This document shows positions 18,139 to 28,037 of a DNA stretch of 64,000 nucleotides, piece after piece. Below the pieces are notes generated by a model that saw only the letters and a list, made by a program, of their open reading frames with translations, did not search any database and was not told the origin of the DNA. Position 1 is the stretch's first letter. Each line of letters begins with the position of its first letter. Source of the stretch: Rhynchopus euleeides. Its lineage: Eukaryota; Euglenozoa; Diplonemea; Diplonemida; Diplonemidae. Where the stretch lies: NCBI GenBank assembly GCA_963210315.1, contig OY723254.1, positions 1,518,379 through 1,582,378 of the forward strand, written 5' to 3'. The translations under genes and the position numbers were made by a program.

Positions 18139-21100
18139 AGGGGACGGGACACCGCACCCCCACCCCCACTTACACACCCCCCCACCCCCAACACTTGCTC
18201 CACCACACATCCACCCGACAACGCCTTCTTTTGTGTGCCGGAGATGTGGAGCGAAACCCCGGGCCCCCAACCACGCTGCGTGTCCTCTCCTGGAATGCCA
18301 ACGGCTTGGAGGGGGCGCGCAGGGCAGAGTTCGAACACCACGTATCTAAAAATCACTACGACGTACTCCTTATACAAGAGCTAAAAAGGGCCCAGACCGC
18401 CACCCTCAAGATAGAGGGCTACGCAACGCACCTGCGGCGAAGGACTCGCAAGCGAAGTACGGGTGATCTGGAGAGCGGAGGAGGAGTTGCGACCTTCACA
18501 CGAAATTCCCTCCACGCTGAGACGGTCTACGTCACCCCCGACTCCTCCTGCACCGAGAGGCTCGACGTGAGGGTGACGGGGAAAGATGGGCGGGCGGTCA
18601 CAATGGTGAATGTGTACCGCCCGGGTGGTATCGGAGGGTCCCCCGACGATAAACGCACCGACGACTTCGACCCGGAGGACCTCCCCACCGATGACCAAAC
18701 CATCATCGCTGGGGACTTCAACGTCCACCACGCCACCTGGGATGCCGCAGCGACACAGGATCCGCAAGGTGTACTCCTACACCGGTGGATGCTCCTAAAC
18801 GGTATGATCGCCTGGAATGACCCAGAGGTGCCGACACGCATCGGACACGGCACGCGCTCCTCACCAGACATCGTGATATCCCATAGCTCCTGGGATGGGT
18901 GCACCTGGAAGACGCTTGACAGCCTGGGATCAGACCATCTCCCGATAGAGCTCTGCCTCCCCTTCGGTGGGGCCCCCAAGGAAATGTCCGAGGCGACGAA
19001 GCATGTGCGAGTAAGATGGTGCTGGTCACGCGCTGACTGGAAGGGCTATGCGGCAGAGATGGAGAGTAGGGCACCCCAGGCGGAGGCATGGAAAAACCCC
19101 TACGAGGCCTACCACTGTTTCAAGGGCCTCCTAAACAACGTCGCCCTAAAGCATATCCCCCAGCAGCGCCGCCGCCCAAATCGGAAACGGTGGTTCAACG
19201 CTCGGGTGAAACGGGCCATCGCTGCACGAAACGAGGAGACCCGACGACAACAAGCTGAGCCTCCGACTGCGAAAGACGCTCAGAAAGACGCTCTACACCT
19301 GCAGAGACTACGTCAGGAGGCGACCGTAGAGGTGGCGGCGGCCAAAAGGGTGCAGTGGGAGAAACGCTGCGAGGCAGCAGGCGTCAACCCCTCGGCTGCG
19401 TACACCCTGATCCGCGAGCTGGATGGCCGCAGTATCAAAGATGCCAACTTCCCACTGGTGAGAGACGGGAAGCCGGTGACCGCCCCAATGGAGAAAGCAG
19501 ATATGCTGGCTGCGCACTTCGCCGGGGTGAGTGGAGGAGGTACCAAGCTCGACCCCAACGCCACACAATCTCTCCGCACAGCGCCGTCTGCCAGCGATAA
19601 CCAGGCAGAGCTACACCCCAGCGAGCAGCCTTTCACAATGGAGGAACTCAGGGTTGCGCTCGCGGCGCTGGGAAAGAGGAAGGCACCCGGACCCGATGAA
19701 ATTCCGAACGAATTCCTCCTCAACCTCGGGCCACGGGCACGGGCAGCCTTCCTCGGCATTCTAAACCTCTCGTGGTGCACGGGAGTCCTGCCCGACGCCT
19801 GGACGCGGGCTACCCTGGTGCCGATACACAAGCCCAAACGTCCGGCCACAAAACCGGAGTCATACCGCCCCATCGCGCTGACCAGCACCAGCTGCAAGGT
19901 GCTGGAAAGGATGATAAAGGCGCGTCTGGTCCAGCTCATGGAGGACGACACGCTGCCCTGCGCTCAGCACCACCCAGTGCAGGCAGGTTTCAGAAAGCTG
20001 CGCTCCACAGAAGACCAACTAGCGCATATCGTACAGCTCGTGCAGGAACCTCCGGATGAAACGGAGCAGACGGGGCCCTACTCCATCAGAATTATCCCGA
20101 AGCCCCAGCGGAAACCACGGGTATCGGTGGTCCTCTTCGTAGACATGCAGCAGGCTTTCGATCGCGTAAAACGGGATATCGTACTGCGCAGGATAGAGGA
20201 AATGGGCTTCCCGCGTCGATACCGCACCTGGCTCACAGCCTTCCTGACAAATCGACGGGCACGGGTATCTGTGGAGGGTGCGACCAGCGGGCTGTACGAG
20301 ATGAAGGAGGGGGTACCGCAGGGCACGGTCCTATCCCCTCTTCTCTTCAACATCGTGATGGACGAAATGGCGGAGCTGCTGGCGGGCCTCGGGCACGACG
20401 TCCGACCGGCGATATATGCTGACGACATCGCGATTGTAGTATCTGGGAGCAACATCGAACAGGTGGCAGCGAAGGCGCAGCAGGCGCTGGAACTGCTCTG
20501 CGCAGAAGGACCGACACGTGGCCTGGAGATCTCGAGAGAAAAGACGGAGCACACGGTGTTCGGGAAACGGGGGGCCCTACGGGAGGTTGCGGAAGGCCCC
20601 CTGCTCGCCTACCCAGACGGCACACCTGTGAAACGCACCACGACACCACGCTACTTAGGAGTCACGCTGGACCCTACGTGCAGCATGCAGTACCATCATG
20701 AGCGGGTTATAGACAAGCTGCTACAACGCCTGAATGTGGTGAAGATGCTCGCAGGCTCATCGTGGGGGTGTAATGCGCACACACTGCGCACAGCCTACCT
20801 CACGTATGCATTACCGGCGGTGAGCTATGCGCTCGGGGTGTACGGCCCCCTTCTCAGCAATACCATGCGGGCGGAGCTGGAGAGGCTGCACCACCAGGCA
20901 GCGCGCTTCATCACCGGTTGCCCTACCAGCACGCGCACTGAGGACCTGCTCTGGGAGGCCCACCTAGACACCTTCTCCGCGATCCTCGACACAGCGGTGG
21001 CCACAACCTACGAACGCTTCAGGAGGCTCGACGGTACCCCAGGAAATGCGGTGACGACCCTGGTAGGACCAAAGTACAGCTGGTTGCACCAAGCGAGATG

Positions 21101-22214
21101 CACCTCCGCTGAGTGTGGTTTATCTGGGGAGACCATGCCAAAGCGAGAGGCCGCTCCCCTCCACGTGGCTACCCCCACGCACCCATGGGAGTGGAATGCG
21201 ATCGCGGAGCACATCGACATCCGCACCTCCCTCCCAGGCATCATCGCATCCCGGACGAAATACTCCAACGACTCGCTTTTCATATCTGCACAGATGATGC
21301 TGCGGGACTTGCCTGACTGCGCATGGCACGCGTACACCGATGGCTGCGTCAGCGACGGCCGAGGTGCGGGGGCGGTGGTAATCTATCGCGGAGACACGCC
21401 AAACGCCCCACACCTGGAGAGCAGCCACGAGGCTGGCAGAATCGCCTCCAGCTTCCAAGCAGAGTTGCTGGCGCTTGTGCGTGCGATGGAGGCATTGACC
21501 ACACTGGTGTCACCGGGGGACCACTGTGCGGTCATAACGGATTCGATGTCTGTGCTGCAGGCCCTGCAGACGGGACCTCACCGCGCCCGTGAGGACCTCG
21601 AACACAAGCTATGGCAAACCATCCGTGAACTGGCTTTACAAAAGGACACCACGCTGCATCTCCGCTACGTCCCCTCACACGTCGGTGTCGCGAGAAATGA
21701 GGCAGCAGATGCCCTAACAAAGGAGGGGTTGAAACAAGCGCCCCAGACCCGCATCCCATTCGCCACTGCGAAGGCAGCGGCGAAGCGTGCCATCCGTGGG
21801 GAGATGCCGCCGCCACGGCGGGATACACTGTACTACTCGGGTGCTACAGACGCGCCACCTCGCAGACCCCCGTTGCGCGTAGAGGGCCTCACAAGACTTG
21901 GAGACACTGAGATACGCAAACTGAGGACCCGGCGGCATCGCCTGGTATACGACTTCGACACGTCTGACGGGGTCCCTGCATGCACGCTCTGCGGACAAAA
22001 CAGCACGGTGCAACACGTTTTTGCCACCTGCCCGCACACGACACGACTACGAAGCCGACTAGGTGTAGCGGGATCACCGCATAACATCCTGCTGGGGCAG
22101 CCGGGCGCGGCACTGCGATACCTGGTGGCGGCAGGCCTACTGCCGGGCAAGCTGGAGGAATACGTGAGAGTTACACGGGGTTGCCGCCCAGCACAAACGG
22201 CTTTACACGTTTAA
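17901..22214 (+). CDS. LINE ORF2 polyprotein: 2A-like, APE endonuclease, RT, RNase H, CCHC knuckle
   Basis: The frame is open from 17901 (after TGA 17898-17900) to the stop at 22214. Counting residues from codon 18195: a 2A-like GDVERNPGPP motif (about 16-25); APE-type endonuclease (about 30-255: SWNANGL, QELKR, GDFNVHHATWD, SDHLPIEL); reverse transcriptase (about 480-780: GPDEIPNEF, YRPIALTS, FVDMQQAFDRV, GVPQGTVLSPLLFN, YADD near 741); RNase H (about 1046-1175: YTDG, QAELLAL, ITDSMS, NEAADAL, so all four acidic residues are present); and C-terminal CTLC...H....C (about 1262-1280). It would nick target DNA, copy the element RNA and remove the template. All motifs are intact. The first in-frame ATG (18603) lies inside the endonuclease, so initiation is by recoding from ORF1, re-initiation or a non-AUG codon. 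Confidence 0.9.
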   Translation, partial: RRRRPVATRSRGLRGLPKGGEPPPAPSCRRGVETHRLLGTTDPTGFPRYIRTDQPLRWKVPKGPREGKGCNAGKRGGDIKGTGHRTPTPTYTPPHPQHLLHHTSTRQRLLLCAGDVERNPGPPTTLRVLSWNANGLEGARRAEFEHHVSKNHYDVLLIQELKRAQTATLKIEGYATHLRRRTRKRSTGDLESGGGVATFTRNSLHAETVYVTPDSSCTERLDVRVTGKDGRAVTMVNVYRPGGIGGSPDDKRTDDFDPEDLPTDDQTIIAGDFNVHHATWDAAATQDPQGVLLHRWMLLNGMIAWNDPEVPTRIGHGTRSSPDIVISHSSWDGCTWKTLDSLGSDHLPIELCLPFGGAPKEMSEATKHVRVRWCWSRADWKGYAAEMESRAPQAEAWKNPYEAYHCFKGLLNNVALKHIPQQRRRPNRKRWFNARVKRAIAARNEETRRQQAEPPTAKDAQKDALHLQRLRQEATVEVAAAKRVQWEKRCEAAGVNPSAAYTLIRELDGRSIKDANFPLVRDGKPVTAPMEKADMLAAHFAGVSGGGTKLDPNATQSLRTAPSASDNQAELHPSEQPFTMEELRVALAALGKRKAPGPDEIPNEFLLNLGPRARAAFLGILNLSWCTGVLPDAWTRATLVPIHKPKRPATKPESYRPIALTSTSCKVLERMIKARLVQLMEDDTLPCAQHHPVQAGFRKLRSTEDQLAHIVQLVQEPPDETEQTGPYSIRIIPKPQRKPRVSVVLFVDMQQAFDRVKRDIVLRRIEEMGFPRRYRTWLTAFLTNRRARVSVEGATSGLYEMKEGVPQGTVLSPLLFNIVMDEMAELLAGLGHDVRPAIYADDIAIVVSGSNIEQVAAKAQQALELLCAEGPTRGLEISREKTEHTVFGKRGALREVAEGPLLAYPDGTPVKRTTTPRYLGVTLDPTCSMQYHHERVIDKLLQRLNVVKMLAGSSWGCNAHTLRTAYLTYALPAVSYALGVYGPLLSNTMRAELERLHHQAARFITGCPTSTRTEDLLWEAHLDTFSAILDTAVATTYERFRRLDGTPGNAVTTLVGPKYSWLHQARCTSAECGLSGETMPKREAAPLHVATPTHPWEWNAIAEHIDIRTSLPGIIASRTKYSNDSLFISAQMMLRDLPDCAWHAYTDGCVSDGRGAGAVVIYRGDTPNAPHLESSHEAGRIASSFQAELLALVRAMEALTTLVSPGDHCAVITDSMSVLQALQTGPHRAREDLEHKLWQTIRELALQKDTTLHLRYVPSHVGVARNEAADALTKEGLKQAPQTRIPFATAKAAAKRAIRGEMPPPRRDTLYYSGATDAPPRRPPLRVEGLTRLGDTEIRKLRTRRHRLVYDFDTSDGVPACTLCGQNSTVQHVFATCPHTTRLRSRLGVAGSPHNILLGQPGAALRYLVAAGLLPGKLEEYVRVTRGCRPAQTALHV
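18081..18087 (+). promoter_or_regulatory. Candidate -1 frameshift heptamer CCCAAAG
   Basis: In the ORF1/ORF2 overlap the bases read C-CCA-AAG in the ORF1 frame, which fits X-XXY-YYZ. A -1 slip would continue as CCC-AAA-GGG in the ORF2 frame without a stop. The ORF2 frame is open from 17901 and has no ATG until 18603, so a recoding site here would solve its expression. No downstream pseudoknot has been established. Confidence 0.35.
18240..18269 (+). other. 2A-like ribosome-skipping sequence at the ORF2 N-terminus
   Basis: Codons read G-D-V-E-R-N-P-G-P-P, a match to the 2A consensus D-(V/I)-E-x-N-P-G-P, preceded by a Leu-rich LLLCA stretch as in active 2As. The skip would fall between the Gly codon ending at 18263 and the Pro codon at 18264, about seven residues before the endonuclease. 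2A-like sequences at this position are known from Ingi/L1Tc-type and CR1-type LINEs. Activity here is inferred. Confidence 0.75.
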
Positions 22215-22605
22215 TATTCCTCCCTCGTGCGTAGCTGTGACCCATGGGTGCTTACCAGCATCCGTGCTTCACAGGAAACTCAGCACACAGTGTCGTGAAA
22301 CAAGGGCCTGCCTAATGGCAACAGCCAAGACCCCTCCACAAACATAACCTCCACCCTCTTTTCTCACTGTCCCCCCCCCCCTAATACCCCCATTTCTTCC
22401 TTTCCTTTCAAGGGGAGACGTCATCGCAGTGGCTGTTTGGCCTGACGCGATTCCCCGCCCGAGGGCCAGAGCAACACGGCACTCAAGGCAACCAGGGAGC
22501 GAGAGGCGTCACAAGGCGAAATGCCTCCCACTGTGGCCCGGCGACCGCCTCACCCGCTGCCGCCAAGCGGGGAAGTGGCCCAGTGGGTAACATGCAAAAA
22601 AAAAA

Positions 22606-25330
22606 CCCTTGACCCAACCCTAGGGTTAGGGTCAGGGTTAACCCTAGACCCTACCCAACCCTAGGGTTAGGGTCAGGGTTAACCCTAGACCCTACCCTAA
22701 CCCTAGGGTTAGGGTTAGGGTTAACCCTTGACCCAACCCTAGGGTTAGGGTCAGGGATGACCCCAGACCCTACCCAACCCTAGGGTAAGGGTCAGGGTTG
22801 ACCCTAGACCCTACCCAACCCTAGGGTTAGGGTTAGGGTTAACCCTTGACCCAACCCTAGGGATAGGGTTAGGGTTGACCCTAGACCCTACCCTAACCCT
22901 AGGGTTAGGGTCAGGGTTAACCCTAGACCCTACCCTAACCCTAGGGTTAGGGTTAGGGTTAACCCTTGACCCAACCCTAGGGTTAGGGTTAGGGTAAACC
23001 CTTGACCCAACCCTAGGGTTAGGGTCAGGGTTGACCCCAGACCCTACCCAACCCTAGGGTTAGGGTTAGGGTTAACCCTTGACCCAACCCTAGGGTTAGG
23101 GTTAGGGTTAACCCTAGACCCTACCCTAACCCTAGGGTTAGGGTTAGGGTTAACCCTTGACCCAACCCTAGGGTTAGGGTTAGGGTTAACCCTAGACCCT
23201 ACCGAACCCTCGGGTTAGGGTCAGGGTTGACCCTAGACCCTACCCAACCCTAGGGTTAGGGTCAGGGTTAACCCTAGACCCTACCCTAACCCTAGGGTTA
23301 GGGTTAGGGTTAACCCTTGACCCAACCCTAGGGTTAGCGTCAGGGTTGACCCCAGACCCTACCCAACCCTAGGGTAAGGGTCAGGGTTGACCCTAGACCC
23401 TACCCAACCCTAGGGTTAGGGTTAGGGTTAACCCTTGACCCAACCCTAGGGATAGGGTTAGGGTTGACCCTAGACCCTACCCTAACCCTAGGGTTAGGGT
23501 CAGGGTTAACCCTAGACCCTACCCTAACCCTAGGGTTAGGGTTAGGGTTAACCCTTGACCCAACCCTAGGGTTAGGGTCAGGGTTGACCCCAGACCCTAC
23601 CCAACCCTAGGGTTAGGGTTAGGGTTAACCCTTGACCCAACCCTAGGGTTAGGGTCAGGGTTGACCCTAGACCCTACCCAACCCTAGGGTTAGGGTTAGG
23701 GTTAACCCTTGACCCAACCCTAGGGTTAGGGTCAGGGTTAACCCTAGACCCTACCCTAACCCTAGGGTTAGGGTTAGGGTTAACCCTTGACCCAACCCTA
23801 GGGTTAGCGTCAGGGTTGACCCCAGACCCTACCCAACCCTAGGGTTAGGGTTAGGGTTAACCCTTGACCCAACCCTAGGGTTAGGGTCAGGGTTGACCCT
23901 AGACCCTACCCAACCCTAGGGTTAGGGTTAGGGTTAACCCTAGACCCTACCCAACCCTCGGGTTAGGGTCAGGGTTGACCCTAGACCCTACCCAACCCTC
24001 GGGTTAGGGTTAGGGTTAACCCTGGACCCTACCCAACCCTAGGGTTAGGGTCAGGGTTGACCCTAGACCCTACCCTAACCCTAGGGTTAGGGTCAGGGTT
24101 AACCCTAGACCCTACCCAACCCTAGGGTTAGGGTTGACCCTAGACCCTACCCTAGGGTTAGGGTAGGGTATAGGGTTAACCCCAACCCTGATCCGAGGGT
24201 TGGGTCGGGTCTAGGGTTCACCCTGACCCAAACCCGAACCCTAGGGTAGGGTTGGGTCTAGGGTGAACCCTAACCCTAGGGTCGGGCAGGGTCTTGGGTT
24301 AACCCCCAACCCTAACCCTCGGGTTGGGTAGGGTATAGGGTTAACCCTAACCCTAGGGTTGGGTTGTGTATAGGGTTAACCCTAACCCTAACCCTAGGGT
24401 AGGGTTGGGTCTTGGGTTAACCCTAACCCTAGGGTTGGGTTGGGTATAGGGTTAACCCTAACCCTAGGGTGAGGGTAGGGTATAGGGTTAACCCCAACCC
24501 TAACCCTAGGGTTGGGTAGGGTATAGGGTTAACCCTAACCCTAGGGTAGGGTTGGGTATAGGGTTAACCCTAACCCTAACCCTAGGGTTGGGTGGGGTAT
24601 AGGGTTAACCCTAACCCTAGGGTTGGGTTGGGTCTAGGGTTAACCCTGACCCTAACCCTAGGGTTGGGTAGGGTATAGGGTTAACCCCAACCCTAACCCT
24701 AGGGTTGGGTTGGGTCTAGGGTTAACCCTGACCCTAACCCTAGGGTTGGGTTGGGTCTAGGGTTAACCCTGACCCTAACCCTAGGGTTGGGTTGGGTATA
24801 GGGTTAACCCTAACCCTAACCCTAGGGTTGGGTTGGGTCTAGGGTTAACCCGAACCCTAGGGTAGGGTTGGGTGTAGGGTTGGGTTGGGTATAGGGTTAA
24901 CCCTGACCCTAACCCTAGGGTAGGGTCTAGGGTTAACCCTAACCCTAACCCTAGGGTTGGGTAGGGTGTAGGGTTAACCCTAACCCTAGGGTAGGGTTGG
25001 GTCTAGGGTTAACCCTGACCCTAACCCTAGGGTAGGGTCTAGGGTTAACCCCAACCCTAACCCTAGGGTTGGGTAGGGTGTAGGGTTAACCCTCACCCTA
25101 ACCCTAGGGTTGGGTAGGGTATAGGGTTAACCCTGACCCTAACCCTAGGGTAGGGTCTAGGGTTAACCCCAACCCCAACCCCAGGGTTGGGTAGGGTGTA
25201 GGGTTAACCCTCACCCTAACCCTAGGGTTGGGTAGGGTATAGGGTTAACCCTAACCCTAGGGTGAGGGTAGGGTCTGGAGTTAACCCCAACCCCAACCCT
25301 AGGGTTGGGTAGGGTCTAGGGTCACCCGTA
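22606..25330. repeat. Telomere-like palindromic satellite, right block
   Basis: Continuation of the array at 15337-16194 after the LINE. The first part repeats the CCCTTGACCCAACCCTAGGGTTAGGG type. From about 24130 the phase changes to a related type, GGGTTGGGTATAGGGTTAACCC. Both are TTAGGG/CCCTAA runs meeting at CCCTAGGG and GGTTAACC centres. No frame of biological interest. Confidence 0.9.
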
Positions 25331-25458
25331 ACCCTCGAAATCGGGCCCAAATCGCCAAAATGGGCACCCCTCGAAAAAAAATATTCGAAAAGGTCCCCCT
25401 ACCCACACCTGGAAATTACCAAAAAATCTGGGACCCCGGCGGCCCCAACCCTAGGGTA
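25331..25458. other. Unassigned spacer
   Basis: A short non-repetitive piece between satellite and AT-rich element. It ends CCCTAGGGTA, which is repeated as TAGGGTA on the far side of the AT-rich element. Confidence 0.5.
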
Positions 25459-25797
25459 CACGGTGGGATCTTGTAAATTTTACATGTATAACTACAAGTA
25501 TATACATGTATTATACATGTATAATACTTGCATGTCAACTATTATACATGTATAATACATGTATATGCCTGAAATATACATGTAAAATACATGTATATCA
25601 AGTAAAAATACAAGTATAGTAGTTGACATGCAAGTATTATACTTGTATTTTTACTTGATATACATGTATTTTACATGTATATTTCAGGCATGTACATGTA
25701 TTATACATGTATAATAGTTGACATGCAAGTATTATACATGTATAATACATGTATATACTTGTAGTTATACATGTAAAATTTACAAGATCCCACCGTG
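25459..25797. mobile_element. AT-rich palindromic element, copy 2
   Basis: 339 bp with long inverted ends (CACGGTGGGATCTTGTAAAT... and complement), flanked by TAGGGTA on both sides (25452-25458 and 25798-25804), a likely 7-bp target duplication in telomere-like sequence. The interior is a palindrome of ACATGTAT-type words. It supplies the empty site for the TA-flanked element found in copy 1. Confidence 0.8.
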
Positions 25798-25872
25798 TAG
25801 GGTAGGGTAGCCCCCCCTCCCCCCCCCGGCACGGAGAAACTTAACGTTCGACCCGAATTAGCCAGAGGCCTG

Positions 25873-26095
25873 GCCACCGGAGACCCTCCCCGAAAAAATC
25901 CGATTTTTTTGGGTCGAAGAAAAATTTTTTTCCGACCCGAAAATCTGTATCTGCGGACTGCCACACTCTGAAAAACCGAAAAATTTCCGAAAAAAATCGA
26001 AAATTTTGGCCTTTCCCGGCCTATGTGGTCCCAAAGGGCCCAGGTTGCCCGGTTTTTCACCCAAAAACACCCCAAAAATTTTTCCGCCGCCCTTC
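25873..26095 (+). repeat. R2 tandem array, rest of unit 2 and start of unit 3
   Basis: Resumes with GCCACCGG-AGACCCTCCCC exactly where 11633 left off, reaches the T run and then the next unit start CCGACCCGAAAATCTG (about 25934). Homology ends near 26090 at TTTTTCCGCCG, where a GCCGCCC-TTCG-GGGCGGC hairpin follows. Confidence 0.9.
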
Positions 26096-27116
26096 GGGCG
26101 GCGGATTGGCCGCTTTCGGCGGCGTCGTCGTTTCACTCTGTACTAAGGACGTCGGTGAAGCCGAGCCCTTTGTACAACCGTTTCACTCTGACTTCTGTCT
26201 GTCTGTACTGTGTGCCATCAGTGTGTCCCCGTTACAGTGATTCCGCTCCATCCCATTGAGTGTCTCTCAGTTCTGCTCGTTCTGACAGTGGAGGTGGTCT
26301 CCTGCGACTGCGTCCGTTTCTTGGCTGCCCCGTGTCTGCAGTTCCACTTGTGTCATGGACTCGTTGCGGTTACTGGTGCTCTGCAACATTTTCGCTGCTG
26401 CTCGTTAGTTCCGTCCCGTTTCATTCCCAGCTGCTCAGGGAGAGCTGCCCTGTGTTTGCCGGAAAGGGCGCTGCTGATCCTTGTTCCTCATCGCGTTGTG
26501 ACTCCCATTCAGCCTGGCGGGGCAGTCTTCAGCGTTCAAACTACCTGATAGTTCCCGAAGTTCGCGGATTCCGCCGCTCATCTTGCACCATATGGGCACC
26601 AAGCCGGCAACGATAGCCTGTGGCGTTGAGGCGCCATCGGCTGTCTCCCGGAGCATTTCCAACCTCACATCCGTGAGGCCGGCTACCACCCAGGTTTGTG
26701 GGTTCCATAAAGAACTCAGGCGGGTGCCGCTCTCGTACCCCCGGATGCCTCTCCCGCCGCGAACGAGGGAGGCCGCCACGCATGAGGAGCTTCTCTTCGC
26801 CACCTCCCGCTGCTCGTCAGTCAGGGAGCTACACCCCGTTTTTTCGGTTGAAGTTTTTTCTGATCAGAGTTGCACCCACCGTTTCTCTCCGTCCAGCCCG
26901 AGAATGTCGAACCCTGAAAAATCGACAACACCCCACATCCTGCACCTGAGACGCGGCTTCCTTATCTGAGGGGCCGCGTCCAAATACACGGACTTTGCTA
27001 AACTGGACCCAACTCCCCACACCCTTTTTTTCGCCATTTTTTCAAAAAATCCCCCAAATTTTTCCAAATTTTTCAAAAATTTCCTAAATTTAGGACACCC
27101 TCCCTACAAAAGCTTC
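26096..27116. other. No gene recognised; boundary of the repeat-rich region
   Basis: GC hairpins at 26089-26130, then 0.8 kb with only short frames. A 40-bp segment at 26992-27031 (GGACTTTGCTAAACTGGACCC... and a T run) matches 10588-10627, so a dispersed repeat reaches almost to the next gene. Confidence 0.5.
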
Positions 27117-28037
27117 ATGCCGCTGTCCATGCAACAGACCCTTCTCAACCAGTCGGAGGAGGAGACGATGCTCGATGAATCCCTAACCTCGAACCCGCTT
27201 GGAAGCGAACACAGCACTTCGGGTATCTTCACACCTGACATGACAGACCGGCTTGCTGGCTGCCTGTCCCGCAAGAGGATGTCCTTCCTGATGCTCAACG
27301 TTGTAGGCTTCCACGACAGCGTCTCCACTGCAGGCGAGGCACGCACAATCGAACACCATGCAGCTTACATGAATACGTGCCTGGAGGTGTCGGCGACGTT
27401 TCGCGGGGTGGCTGACACTTTCAGCGGGGACAGGCTGATGATCACCTTCAACGGCACCCTCACCAACACGCAGCACCGCCTCGAATCAGCGCGCACCGGA
27501 CTGAAGACACTCCAGGCAGCCCGCAAGAACCTGGGCCTGTCGCTCTCTGCGGGTGCCACGTCGGGCTCTGTGCAGGCAGGGCACATTGGCGCGGCTGCCA
27601 TGAAGCGCTACAGTGCCCTGGGCCCCTGCGTGTCGTGGGTGCACATCTTGGAGCGCTACGCCAAGTGGAAGGAGCACAGCCTTGTTGTGGATCACACCAT
27701 CGTGGAGGGGTGTCGGCCCCACTTCGTCTTTCGTCACTGCGGTTTTGTCGCGAGCCCGAAGGCACCGCAGAAAAACCCTCATGGCTCGGTGCTGGTGACT
27801 GCAGTGTAGTCTGAGCGGGTGGTGGCCGAAGCGGAATGGATGTACCAGCTTGAAGAGGGCGAGCGGGTGCAGACACCCACGAACATTCTGTTTGAGCTGC
27901 TGGACCGCCTGATGTGGGAGGAGGCACAGCGGCAGTTCGACAGCCATGCGAGGGTGATGGACCCTGAGGCTCGTAATATCATGCGGGCCATGATCTCCGA
28001 GAGAGTGCTGGAAGTGGACGACTTTAGCATGTTCTGA
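27117..28037 (+). pseudogene. Class III nucleotidyl cyclase domain gene with in-frame TAG
   Basis: One frame runs from ATG 27117 to TGA 28037, broken only by TAG at 27807-27809. Residues about 58-205 resemble a class III adenylyl/guanylyl cyclase domain: MSFLMLNVVGF (usual metal-binding start, but Asn stands where Asp is expected), FSGDRLMITFNG, LSLSAGATSGSVQAGHIG, YSALGPCVSWVHILERYAK. Such domains make cAMP or cGMP, normally as dimers. The first metal-binding Asp is not obvious, so activity is doubtful. After the TAG come 75 codons with the same GC-rich third positions and an acidic helix. TAG ends other genes in this window, so reassignment is unlikely. A CAG-to-TAG change, readthrough or a sequencing error would explain it. 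The 5' end abuts a repeat and may be truncated. Confidence 0.6.

Larger units (their letters stand above)
16195..22605 (+). mobile_element. Full-length non-LTR retrotransposon (I/Ingi-type LINE)
   Basis: About 6.4 kb: a 5' region of some 640 bp, ORF1 (16834-18138), ORF2 (open 17901-22214), a 3' UTR and a 10-A tail (22596-22605). It sits within the telomere-like satellite at a GGGTT/AACCC centre, so any target duplication is masked. The domain order APE endonuclease, RT, RNase H and CCHC knuckle, plus a 2A-like motif, resembles the I/Ingi group. Frames are intact and a near-identical 3' copy exists, so it is probably young. The exact 5' end is uncertain by some tens of bases. Confidence 0.85.
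11634..25872. mobile_element. 14.2-kb composite TIR element with 8-bp target duplication
   Basis: The ends are perfect 18-bp inverted repeats: CAGGCCTCTGGCTAATTC at 11634-11651 and its complement at 25855-25872. Flanking them is the 8-bp direct repeat GCCACCGG (11626-11633, 25873-25880). The uninterrupted site, a single GCCACCGG followed by AGACCCTCCCC, is present in R2 copies near 7476 and in unit 1, and the R2 array continues in register on both sides. CAGG ends with an 8-bp duplication suggest a hAT-type mechanism. Contents in order: AT-rich element, inverted-repeat structure with LINE fragment, telomere-like satellite, full-length LINE, satellite, AT-rich element. No hAT transposase gene is visible inside. 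Confidence 0.8.

Noticed and set aside
18195..18197. TTG at 18195 as the start codon of LINE ORF2
   Set aside because: The frame is open for almost 300 nt further upstream and eukaryotic TTG initiation is weak. I kept 18195 only as a counting origin.
27796..27810. 15-nt intron GTGACTGCAGTGTAG that would remove the in-frame TAG of the cyclase gene
   Set aside because: All supported introns in this window are 187-340 nt; a 15-nt intron would be alone of its kind.
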